9,191 bases of DNA from NCBI GenBank assembly GCA_905210525.1, contig CAJLXE010000050.1, positions 1 through 9,191 on the forward strand, in the 5' to 3' direction. The notes under the pieces were generated by a model that did not search any database, had not been told where the DNA came from, and saw nothing but the letters and a program-made list of their open reading frames with translations. The position numbers and the translations under genes are program-made. The stretch comes from an uncultured Clostridia bacterium. GTDB taxonomy: Bacteria > Bacillota > Clostridia > HGM11327. Positions 1-6,200 of this stretch are shown here, one piece after another. Positions within the stretch are counted from its first letter, which is position 1. The number at the start of each line of letters is the position of its first letter.

Positions 1-95
1 TCAATTTGTTATTATTGAGCACGTTTTTGCGGTCAAATGTATTTTTGCGGTTCGAAATAGTACCTATATATCGGTAAAATGCGTATTTTTTATAC

Positions 96-311
96 CTAAA
101 TGATATTCCGAACGAAATTTATTATTTCGGATATGTTTTTTGATATGCCTATATAAGAAAGAATATCGTTTATAACATTGGTTCCGGTTATGAGGTATAT
201 TATAAATCCGACAAATATTACCATTATTATAGCTTTTATGAGCTTTCCGGACAGCTTGACTGCCAGAAAAATGAGCAGAATTATTACTGCTATTGCCAAA
301 ATTGTCTGCAT
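96..311 (-). CDS. Small two-helix membrane protein, unknown function
   Basis: This encodes a 71-residue, very hydrophobic protein. An N-terminal segment (about residues 3-20, rich in I, L, A and V) and a second one (about 27-45) are each long enough to span the membrane. They are joined by a short basic turn (KLSGKLIK), and a polar, Ile/Asn-rich tail follows. The ATG at 311 is chosen because AAAGGA lies 6 bases upstream of it. A GTG at 326, five codons earlier, is in frame, but it overlaps that ribosome site and is unlikely. The gene lies downstream of the nuclease gene on the same strand, separated by a probable terminator (411-432), so it may have its own promoter; only weak candidates are visible. 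I do not recognise a family. It could be a membrane anchor or a small accessory protein, and nothing in the sequence decides this. Confidence 0.6.
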   Translation of the reverse strand: MQTILAIAVIILLIFLAVKLSGKLIKAIIMVIFVGFIIYLITGTNVINDILSYIGISKNISEIINFVRNII

Positions 312-410
312 ATTTTTTCCTTTCACAAGAGGTAAAATTCAAACGGCATTTGTTTTATGATATGATAAGCATATGCTGCAAATGTGTTTAATATTACCTC
401 TTTTTGTAAT

Positions 411-432
411 AAAAGTGCTTATTTCAAACACT
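411..432 (-). terminator. Probable intrinsic terminator after the nuclease gene
   Basis: On the minus strand, 12 bases after the nuclease stop codon, AGTGTTT and AAGCACT form a 7-bp stem (one G-U pair) around a GAAAT loop. TTTATTA follows directly. The stem is short and the U-tract brief, so it may be leaky and let some transcription reach the membrane-protein gene at 311. Confidence 0.5.
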
Positions 433-444
433 GGTTTTCGGATA

Positions 445-1320
445 TTACGGTTTACAGCTTCCGCATGGCGAGAAACCTTTTTCTATTAATTTTTCGCGTT
501 CGCCGTTGAATGTTTCTTTGTTTGACTCTTTGATATCTTTAATTAATTTACACGACGGCTTATGAAATTTAAGAGTGTTGATATTCAATATGTATGTTTG
601 CTGCGGTGCGGGGGACGGCGTTTCGGGTGCAGCGCCTTCGAGACGGCTCGTACCGTCTGCATAGTTTATTATTACTCCGGGCTCGTTGTTATATACATAA
701 ACATTAAAGCATATTCCGTCGCCGTTGTCTTCAACCGAGAAGGCTTCCATAAGAACTCCTCGCGCAACAAGCTCGGCATCTTTGAATATTGGCGTTACCC
801 TATACATAACGTGATTCTCCGTTTCCTTGACGTAATCGGCAACCATATTTTCAAAAGGCAGCATACCTTTTGTGTTCATGTACCGTGTGCCTGTAATGAG
901 ATTTTTTTCGTTTGCATTTTCACCCGTAAGCTGAAATCCTATCAAGTGGCACCTGTTATAAAGATATTTGCCGTCAACAAAATCATATCGTATGCTTTGC
1001 CATCCCGACGGTTTTATTTGTCCTATATTCCCGCGCGGTTTATCGGGCATCAGATCTATTCCGACGCAGGCGAATGTAACGGAGCATCTGCCCAGATAAT
1101 CGAGTTCACTGTAATATTCAAACGATATATCCGTAATTTCATCTTGTGTAAAATAGGGCTTATTACCGTTTATTGCGACATATGGGGAATTGCTGAACGG
1201 AGGGATACTATCAAGCGTTATTATTGGGGATTCGGTATAAAAAGGTACACATGCCGACAGTAATGATATTAAAAGAGACGCAATGACAATAATGCTGTAT
1301 AATAATCGTCTTTTTTTCAT
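445..1320 (-). CDS. Lipoprotein DNA/RNA non-specific endonuclease with C-terminal zinc-ribbon-like tail
   Basis: This is a 291-residue secreted nuclease of the beta-beta-alpha-metal (EndA/NUC1-like) family, predicted to cut DNA and RNA without sequence preference, using Mg2+. Residues 1-24 form a lipoprotein signal peptide with basic MKKRR, a hydrophobic core and lipobox LSAC, so Cys24 would be lipidated and the enzyme held on the outer face of the membrane. The nuclease core is about residues 65-225. It contains YNRCHLIG (His125 as general base, in place of the textbook DRGH) and NEKNL (Asn140, probable metal ligand), followed by ITGTRYMN and YRVTPIF. A Pro-rich linker (about 231-241) leads to a C-terminal module with FHKPSC...PCGSC, in which His253, Cys257, Cys286 and Cys289 could bind zinc. 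The start is the only plausible one and overlaps the upstream gene's stop as ATGA, suggesting translational coupling. Likely roles are nutrient scavenging, DNA uptake or competition; the sequence does not choose between them. Confidence 0.92.
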   Translation of the reverse strand: MKKRRLLYSIIVIASLLISLLSACVPFYTESPIITLDSIPPFSNSPYVAINGNKPYFTQDEITDISFEYYSELDYLGRCSVTFACVGIDLMPDKPRGNIGQIKPSGWQSIRYDFVDGKYLYNRCHLIGFQLTGENANEKNLITGTRYMNTKGMLPFENMVADYVKETENHVMYRVTPIFKDAELVARGVLMEAFSVEDNGDGICFNVYVYNNEPGVIINYADGTSRLEGAAPETPSPAPQQTYILNINTLKFHKPSCKLIKDIKESNKETFNGEREKLIEKGFSPCGSCKP

Positions 1321-1724
1321 TTGACGTATATTTCCCTTGTTATTTTTTCATGAGAGTACCCTTCAAAATTACAAGACGATATGATGTGTCCGAACTTGTC
1401 GGGATCTATGTCAAGCTTTGTATCTGACGGATACAGTCTGTTCCACTTGTAAACGATTATGGAATTGATGTGATTCTCAAATGGAAGAAGCGGCATATTT
1501 TCAACAAAACAGTAGTCGTTTTCATCGGCTTGTTCAAGAAAATCATCGGATACGGCAATGTTTGCATCATAGTTTTTGAAAAGCGGTTCCGAATATTTAT
1601 TGATAAAAAGTCGGTTGTTGTTAATAGTTTCCATTATGTCCTTGATGACGGCTCTGTCGCGGCTTTGTCTGCGATTGTTGAACATCATGCCGTTTTCATC
1701 GTCTATGCAGATTATTATATTCAT
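1317..1724 (-). CDS. Conserved protein of unknown function, coupled to the nuclease gene
   Basis: This encodes a 135-residue cytoplasmic protein with no signal peptide or membrane helix. The N-terminus MNIIICIDDENGMMFNNRRQSRD, the middle segment YCFVENMPLLPFE, the IIVYKWNR strand and the C-terminal SHEKITREIYVK give it the look of a compact alpha/beta protein. I recognise this as a family recurrent in Clostridia that is annotated inconsistently (hypothetical, or by weak similarity to enzymes); I know of no demonstrated function. Its stop codon overlaps the nuclease start (ATGA), so the two are co-transcribed and probably translationally coupled. A strong promoter lies about 37 bases upstream. 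The ribosome site is weak (GAAAGA, some 14 bases from the ATG), but the MNII... start fits the family. A role supporting nuclease production or folding is only an inference from the coupling. Confidence 0.8.
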   Translation of the reverse strand: MNIIICIDDENGMMFNNRRQSRDRAVIKDIMETINNNRLFINKYSEPLFKNYDANIAVSDDFLEQADENDYCFVENMPLLPFENHINSIIVYKWNRLYPSDTKLDIDPDKFGHIISSCNFEGYSHEKITREIYVK

Positions 1725-1760
1725 ATTACTGTATTTGATCTTTCGTGTTTATTTTATATG

Positions 1761-1789
1761 ATTTTAACAGAAAACTTGCTTTATGTCAA
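1761..1789 (-). promoter_or_regulatory. Sigma-A promoter of the 1724-445 operon
   Basis: On the minus strand, a perfect -35 box TTGACA (1789-1784) is followed by a 17-base spacer and a -10 box TAAAAT (1766-1761). Transcription should begin near 1754, giving a leader of about 30 bases before the ATG at 1724. Confidence 0.75.
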
Positions 1790-1886
1790 TACCGGCAGAA
1801 ATCGGGTCGGTGATTGATTGTTTATAGGGAACGGCTATGCAGTATTGCGGAGAGGTAAGAGGCTATGTTGATTTGGTTTAAAAGCA

Positions 1887-1926
1887 AGAATGCATATCCC
1901 GATAAATGGTTACGGATATGCATTCT
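1887..1926 (-). terminator. Perfect 13-bp inverted repeat, probable terminator of the 67-residue gene
   Basis: AGAATGCATATCC (1887-1899) and its exact complement GGATATGCATTCT (1914-1926) enclose a 14-base loop. On the minus strand it lies 54 bases past the stop codon at 1981 and is followed by TGCTTTTAAA. On the plus strand it is followed by GATTTTT, so it could work in either direction. The stem is AT-rich, the loop is large and the minus-strand U-tract is interrupted, so a protein-binding palindrome is an alternative. Confidence 0.45.
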
Positions 1927-1980
1927 GATTTTTGCGCGATACAATTCCGGTATGATCGGACAACAGCCAATTACAAAGCA

Positions 1981-2184
1981 TCAGCTTTTAAGTTTTTTTA
2001 TGAGTTTGCGTATTTTATCTTGTTGTTGTCTATCGGTCATAGGCAGAATGCGGTTCGCAATAGCGACAGCCTGAGTTACAGATATTCCGGCCTCTCCGCT
2101 CTTTACCATTTTTGCAACCTTATCTATTGCTTCGTCATTGTTGAGATCTTTTACAGAATCAAGTATTTTCTTTAAATCTGCCAT
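1981..2184 (-). CDS. Small helical protein of unknown function (67 residues)
   Basis: The protein begins MADLKKILDSVKDLNND and is predicted almost wholly helical and soluble. It has an acidic first half and a very basic C-terminal helix (DKIRKLIKKLKS). No signal peptide or membrane segment is seen. The ATG at 2184 is chosen over an in-frame TTG at 2211 because AAAGGA (2199-2194 region) lies between them, upstream of the ATG. That spacing is long (11 bases) and contains an out-of-frame ATG-TAA. The motif ILPMTDRQQQDKI (residues 46-58) matches YIPMDKRQNIDGI in the divergently transcribed 203-residue protein, which points to a shared structural module and probably a shared process. I do not recognise the family. 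A sporulation-era or envelope role cannot be argued from the sequence. Confidence 0.72.
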   Translation of the reverse strand: MADLKKILDSVKDLNNDEAIDKVAKMVKSGEAGISVTQAVAIANRILPMTDRQQQDKIRKLIKKLKS

Positions 2185-2252
2185 TATTACATTGTTCCTT
2201 TCACGACACAAGTCTTGTTTTTACTTCAATTTATTCATTTGCGGTATTATTT

Positions 2253-2281
2253 GTGACAATTGTGCTTGTAGCACATAAAAT
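2253..2281 (+). promoter_or_regulatory. Promoter of the 203-residue gene with operator-like inverted repeats
   Basis: The -35 box GTGACA (2253-2258, five of six to consensus), a 17-base spacer and the -10 box TAAAAT (2276-2281) place the transcript start near 2288, about 23 bases before the ATG at 2311. Two small dyads lie over the promoter: TTGTGACAA (2251-2259) covers the -35, and TGTGC-TTGTA-GCACA (2261-2275) fills the spacer. These could be regulator sites. A matching promoter for the divergent gene was not convincing. Confidence 0.55.
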
Positions 2282-2310
2282 GAATTAAGACAACAATGAG
2301 GTGTGTGAAT

Positions 2311-2922
2311 ATGGATACTGATGCTTTGACCATATATGATGAAGAAAACAATGTTTCCGAATCTAACGAATCCAAGAAAAATACGAGCGGCAGCAGGTTG
2401 CCGGCTTTGAGCGTTATGTTAAAAAATAATCCCGAAATACCGGATGCGTTGAGGGATCTTATGCCGTATTTTTCGCCCGGAATGCGTCCTAAAATAGCGC
2501 AGATGGCGGCTTTGAGCGATTTCGTATCGAGAATGTCCGATACGGCAACTTTTTCTGTAAGTACGGCAGAAGAAAAGCTTCCGCTTTCACAGATTTACGG
2601 TACGGTAAAGAAATATATACCTATGGACAAAAGACAAAATATTGACGGAATAATGAGTGTTGTAAGCAACATAAAAACAAAAATGCAACCGAAGCCTGCC
2701 GCAAACGGCCTTGAAAATATTATAAATCTGCTTACAGGACTTAACGAGGCAAATAAATTGGCGGCGTCTGCGGGAGCAATCAAGAAAATAGCAGGAACAA
2801 TAAAGAACCCCGGAAGTAAAGACGGAATGAATCCGGACAGCATGATATCTGTAATAAACAGTATTATGGGTGACGACAAAATGAAGCAGATAAGCTCAAT
2901 GCTCGGTAAATTATTCGGTTGA
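2311..2922 (+). CDS. Helical protein of unknown function with internal repeat (203 residues)
   Basis: The ATG at 2311 is chosen because GAGG (2299-2302 region) lies upstream at normal spacing. An in-frame ATG at 2296 overlaps that ribosome site and is unlikely. The first 28 residues are polar, Ser/Asn/Glu-rich and probably disordered. After that the protein is helical and soluble, Met-, Lys- and Ile-rich, with no signal peptide or clear membrane span. Residues 51-68 (MPYFSPGMRPKIAQMAAL) and 100-118 (KKYIPMDKRQNIDGIMSVV) share the pattern Y-[FI]-x4-R-x2-I, suggesting a duplicated helical hairpin. The same pattern occurs in the 67-residue neighbour. The C-terminus (SMISVINSIMGDDKMKQISSMLGKLFG region) is amphipathic with two short Gly-capped helices. 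The protein resembles in general style the small uncharacterised helical proteins of Clostridia, but I do not recognise the family. No terminator follows before the gltB promoter region. Confidence 0.75.
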   Translation: MDTDALTIYDEENNVSESNESKKNTSGSRLPALSVMLKNNPEIPDALRDLMPYFSPGMRPKIAQMAALSDFVSRMSDTATFSVSTAEEKLPLSQIYGTVKKYIPMDKRQNIDGIMSVVSNIKTKMQPKPAANGLENIINLLTGLNEANKLAASAGAIKKIAGTIKNPGSKDGMNPDSMISVINSIMGDDKMKQISSMLGKLFG

Positions 2923-2924
2923 GA

Positions 2925-3106
2925 TACAATGTTAAGCACAACAAAAAACGTATTACCCAAGCAGAAACGTTACGTAAGCTCTTGAACGGTTGAATGAAAA
3001 CGGACTGTTTGACAGTAAATAATACGCAGTAAAATATCTTTATCATTATTTGTCTCAGGATTGGGCTGAAACGGGTGATTTTTGTATTCTTGAGATATAC
3101 GGATAA
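2925..3106 (+). pseudogene. Possible remnant of a decayed gene, unidentified
   Basis: This stretch between the 203-residue gene and the gltB promoter has no intact reading frame but shows protein-like pieces that join up. One frame reads ITQAETLRK (2952-2978). One base later the next frame reads ALERLNENGLFDSK (2978-3019). After a TAA (3020-3022) the same frame continues YAVKYLYHYLSQDWAET (3023-3073) and GDFCILEIYG, ending at TAA (3104-3106). Restoring one A in the CGTAAG at about 2974 and ignoring one stop would give a continuous helical polypeptide of about 50 residues. I cannot name the family, and no start codon or ribosome site is evident. Chance open frame is the alternative. Confidence 0.35.
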
Positions 3107-3147
3107 TGTATTTTATTAAGAGAATTTCCTGATCTGCAAAAAAGTAC

Positions 3148-3176
3148 TTGACAAAAAAACAATTATTTTGTATAAT
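3148..3176 (+). promoter_or_regulatory. Perfect-consensus sigma-A promoter of gltBD
   Basis: TTGACA (3148-3153), a 17-base spacer and TATAAT (3171-3176) match the vegetative consensus at all twelve positions. Transcription should start at about 3183-3184, giving a leader of about 88 bases before gltB. Such a strong promoter fits control after initiation, by the terminator hairpin that follows. Confidence 0.88.
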
Positions 3177-3183
3177 TAAGAAA

Positions 3184-3216
3184 ATGATTTATACAGGTAT
3201 GACAAGGACGTCGTGA
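3184..3216 (+). other. Candidate 10-codon leader peptide frame
   Basis: An ATG lies at or next to the predicted transcript start and opens a frame encoding MIYTGMTRTS, ending at TGA (3214-3216). The stop falls just after the 5' arm of the terminator hairpin, so a ribosome finishing this frame would block the hairpin. There is no ribosome-binding site, so translation would have to be leaderless. No run of Glu or Gln codons is present, unlike classical amino-acid leader peptides. Confidence 0.2.
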
Positions 3217-3244
3217 ATATATATATTTGCGGCGTCCTCTTTTT
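3205..3244 (+). terminator. Intrinsic terminator inside the gltB leader (attenuator candidate)
   Basis: AGGACGTCG (3205-3213) pairs with CGGCGTCCT (3230-3238). The intervening bases extend the stem by six more A-U and G-U pairs to a TATA tetraloop (3220-3223), giving 15 bp in total. CTTTTT follows at 3239-3244. The hairpin sits between the only visible promoter and the gltB ribosome site (GAGGG, 3261-3265), with just 16 bases between them, too few for a second promoter. Transcription of gltBD must therefore pass through it, so it should act as an attenuator. It would also stop read-through from the gene ending at 2922. Confidence 0.8.
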
Positions 3245-3271
3245 ATTGTCCGTTGAAAGTGAGGGATTTGT

Positions 3272-6200
3272 ATGGATACTCAACAGGGATTGTATCGACG
3301 TGAGTTTGAGCATGACGCTTGCGGAATAGGCGCGGTGGTGGATATAAAAGGAAGACCGTCCTATAAAACCGTAGACGATGCGCTCAAAATTGTGGAAAAA
3401 CTGGAGCACAGAGCAGGCAAAGACGCGGCAGGGGAAACAGGCGACGGCGTAGGCATAATGCTTCAGATATCGCATAAGTTTTTTAAGCCGGAAGCGGCAA
3501 AATGCGGGATAGAACTTAAGAATGCACGCGATTACGGCGTGGGAATGTTCTTTTTTCCTCAGAATGCACTCAAACGCAGCCAGGCAAAGAAAATGTTTGA
3601 AATAATTGCGGAAAAAGAGGGGATGAAATTTCTCGGTTGGAGAGAAGTTCCGATATGTCCGGAAATACTCGGGAAAAGAGCGCGCGATTGTATGCCGTAT
3701 ATACTTCAGTGCTTTATAGAACGTCCGAAAGATGTAAAAAGCGGTTTGCCGTTCGACAGAAAGCTCTATATAGCACGGCGTGTGTTTGAACAGAGCAACG
3801 ACAATACATATGTGGTTTCGCTTTCATGCCGTACAATAGTTTATAAAGGAATGTTTCTTGTGGGACAGTTGCGTCGTTTTTACAAGGACCTGCAAAGCGA
3901 AGATTATGAATCCGCAATAGCTATGGTACATTCCCGCTTTTCAACAAATACGGCTCCGAGCTGGGAAAGAGCACATCCGAACAGAGTTATACTTCATAAC
4001 GGTGAAATCAACACAATCAGAGGAAATGCCGACAGAATGCTTGCAAGGGAAGAAACGATGTCTTCTGCCGTAATGAGAGAAAATATGGATAAGATATTCC
4101 CTGTGATAAATGAATCGGGTTCTGATTCGGCGATGCTTGACAATACGCTGGAATTTCTTGAAATGAACGGAATGGATCTGCCTCTTGCAATGATGATAAC
4201 TATTCCGGAACCGTGGAAGAATGATAAAAAAATAACAAGAGAGAAGAAGGACCTTTACCGCTATTATGCGACAATGATGGAACCTTGGGACGGTCCCGCA
4301 TCGATACTGTTTTCGGACGGCGACCAAGTGGGAGCTATACTTGACAGAAACGGTCTGCGCCCGTCAAGATACTACCTTACAGATGACGACAGACTTATTC
4401 TTTCCTCCGAGGTGGGCGTTCTTGATATTCCGGAAGAACATATAGTAGAAAAAAATCGTTTGCGCCCGGGCAAAATGCTTCTTATAGATACTGTAAAGGG
4501 CAAGCTTATACCCGATGACGAACTGAAGGAATATTACGCAATGCGTCAGCCCTACGGCGAGTGGCTTGACCAGAATCTTGTACAGCTCAAAAATCTTCCT
4601 ATCCCCAATAAAAGAGTTGAAGAGCATACTCAGGCTGTAAGAGACAGACTTTATAAGGCGTTCGGCTATACATATGAAGACGTCAAGGATGCGATAATTC
4701 CTATGGCGAAAAATGCGGGCGAGCCGATAGCGTCGATGGGAACGGATATTCCGCTTGCGGTACTTTCAGAAAAACATCAGCCGTTGTTTAACTACTTCAA
4801 ACAGCTTTTTGCTCAGGTTACAAATCCGCCTATTGACGCAATAAGAGAGGAATGCGTAACGGATACTACTGTTTATGTCGGTTCGGGCGGCAATTTGCTT
4901 GAAGAAAAGCCTGAAAACTGCGCTGTTCTGCAAATACAGAATCCTATTCTTACGGGCGTTGATCTGCTTAAGATAAAGGCGATGCACAGAGACGGTTTTC
5001 ATGTTGAAACGGTTTCTCTGCTTTATTATAAAAACACGCCTCTTGAAAGAGCTCTCGACAGACTCTTTATAGCTTGCGACAAGGCGTACAGAGACGGTGC
5101 AAATGTAATTGTTCTTTCGGACAGGGGCGTTGATGAAAACCATGTGGCAATACCGTCATTGCTTGCGGTTTCGGCAATGGAACAGCACCTTATAAGAACG
5201 AAAAAACGTACATCGGTGTCTATAATTCTGGAAAGCGCCGAACCGAGAGACGTGCATCATTTTGCTATGCTTTTAGGCTATGGCGCAAGAGCTATACAGC
5301 CGTATCTTGCTCACGAATGTATAGAAGAATGTGTAAACATAGGATTGCTTGACAAAGATGCACATACGGCAATAAGAGATTATAACTCTGCAATATTGCA
5401 CGGAATAGTTAAGATAGCCTCAAAAATGGGTGTATCAACATTGCAGTCGTATCAATCTTCGCAGATATTTGAAGCGATAGGCATACGTAAGGACGTTATA
5501 GATAAATATTTTACCAATACGGTAAGCCGTGTAGGCGGAATCGGTCTTGAAGAGATAGATGAGGGCGTTGAATACAGACACAGCCATGCGTTTGACCCGT
5601 TGGGACTCGGCGTTGATACAACGCTTGACAGCTGCGGATTTCATAAGCTCAGAAGCGGTGACGATAAAGAACATCATATGTATAATCCGCAGACAATAAT
5701 TGCTTTGCGTGACGCAACAAGAACAGGCAGCTATGAACGTTTTAAGGAATATACATCAATGGTCGATGATGAACGCATACCGCATACACTCAGAGGATTG
5801 CTTGAATTTTCATATGACAAGGACGGCGGCGTACCGATAGACGAAGTGGAAAGCGCAGAAAGCATTGTAAAACGATTCAAAACGGGTGCTATGTCATACG
5901 GTTCGATTTCCAAAGAGGCACACGAATGTATGGCAATAGCAATGAACAGGCTCGGCGGCAAATCAAACTCGGGAGAAGGCGGTGAAGAACCGGAGCGTCT
6001 CGGTACGGAGCGAAACAGTGCAATAAAGCAGGTGGCTTCCGGCAGATTCGGCGTTACAAGCGAATATTTGTGTTCCGCAAAGGAAATACAGATAAAGATG
6101 GCTCAGGGTGCAAAACCCGGTGAGGGCGGACATTTGCCCGGCAAAAAAGTGTATCCGTGGATAGCAAAAACACGTCATTCCACACCGGGAGTGTCGCTTA

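Noticed and set aside
24..51. TTTTTGCGGT occurs twice, 18 bases apart, near the left edge.
   Set aside because: Only two copies with 13 of 18 positions matching, no further units; too little to call a repeat array. Positions 1-95 otherwise show no gene I can support.
368..377. AGCATATGCT, a 10-base palindrome upstream of the membrane-protein gene.
   Set aside because: Short and AT-rich, with no convincing promoter next to it; expected by chance in this composition.
562..1263. Long plus-strand frame (233 codons) opposite the nuclease gene.
   Set aside because: It is the complement of a clearly recognised nuclease, with no ribosome site and a product rich in Arg, Cys and aromatic residues typical of antisense shadows.
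1837..2074. Plus-strand small frames at 1837 (14 codons) and 1865 (69 codons), the latter preceded by GAGAGGTAAGAGG.
   Set aside because: The longer frame runs antisense through the hairpin at 1887-1926 and the end of the 67-residue gene, and its product is Cys/Ile-rich shadow sequence. The 14-codon frame lacks a promoter. The ribosome-site-like purines are not enough.
3004..3016. ACTGT-TTG-ACAGT hairpin as terminator of the 203-residue gene.
   Set aside because: The stem is 5 bp with a three-base loop and no T-run follows; it is more simply part of the decayed coding fragment.
3117..3135. AATTTCCTGATCTGC just upstream of the gltB -35 box as a CodY site.
   Set aside because: Only 9 of 15 positions match the CodY consensus, and the second half fails. 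No GltC-type dyad is seen either.
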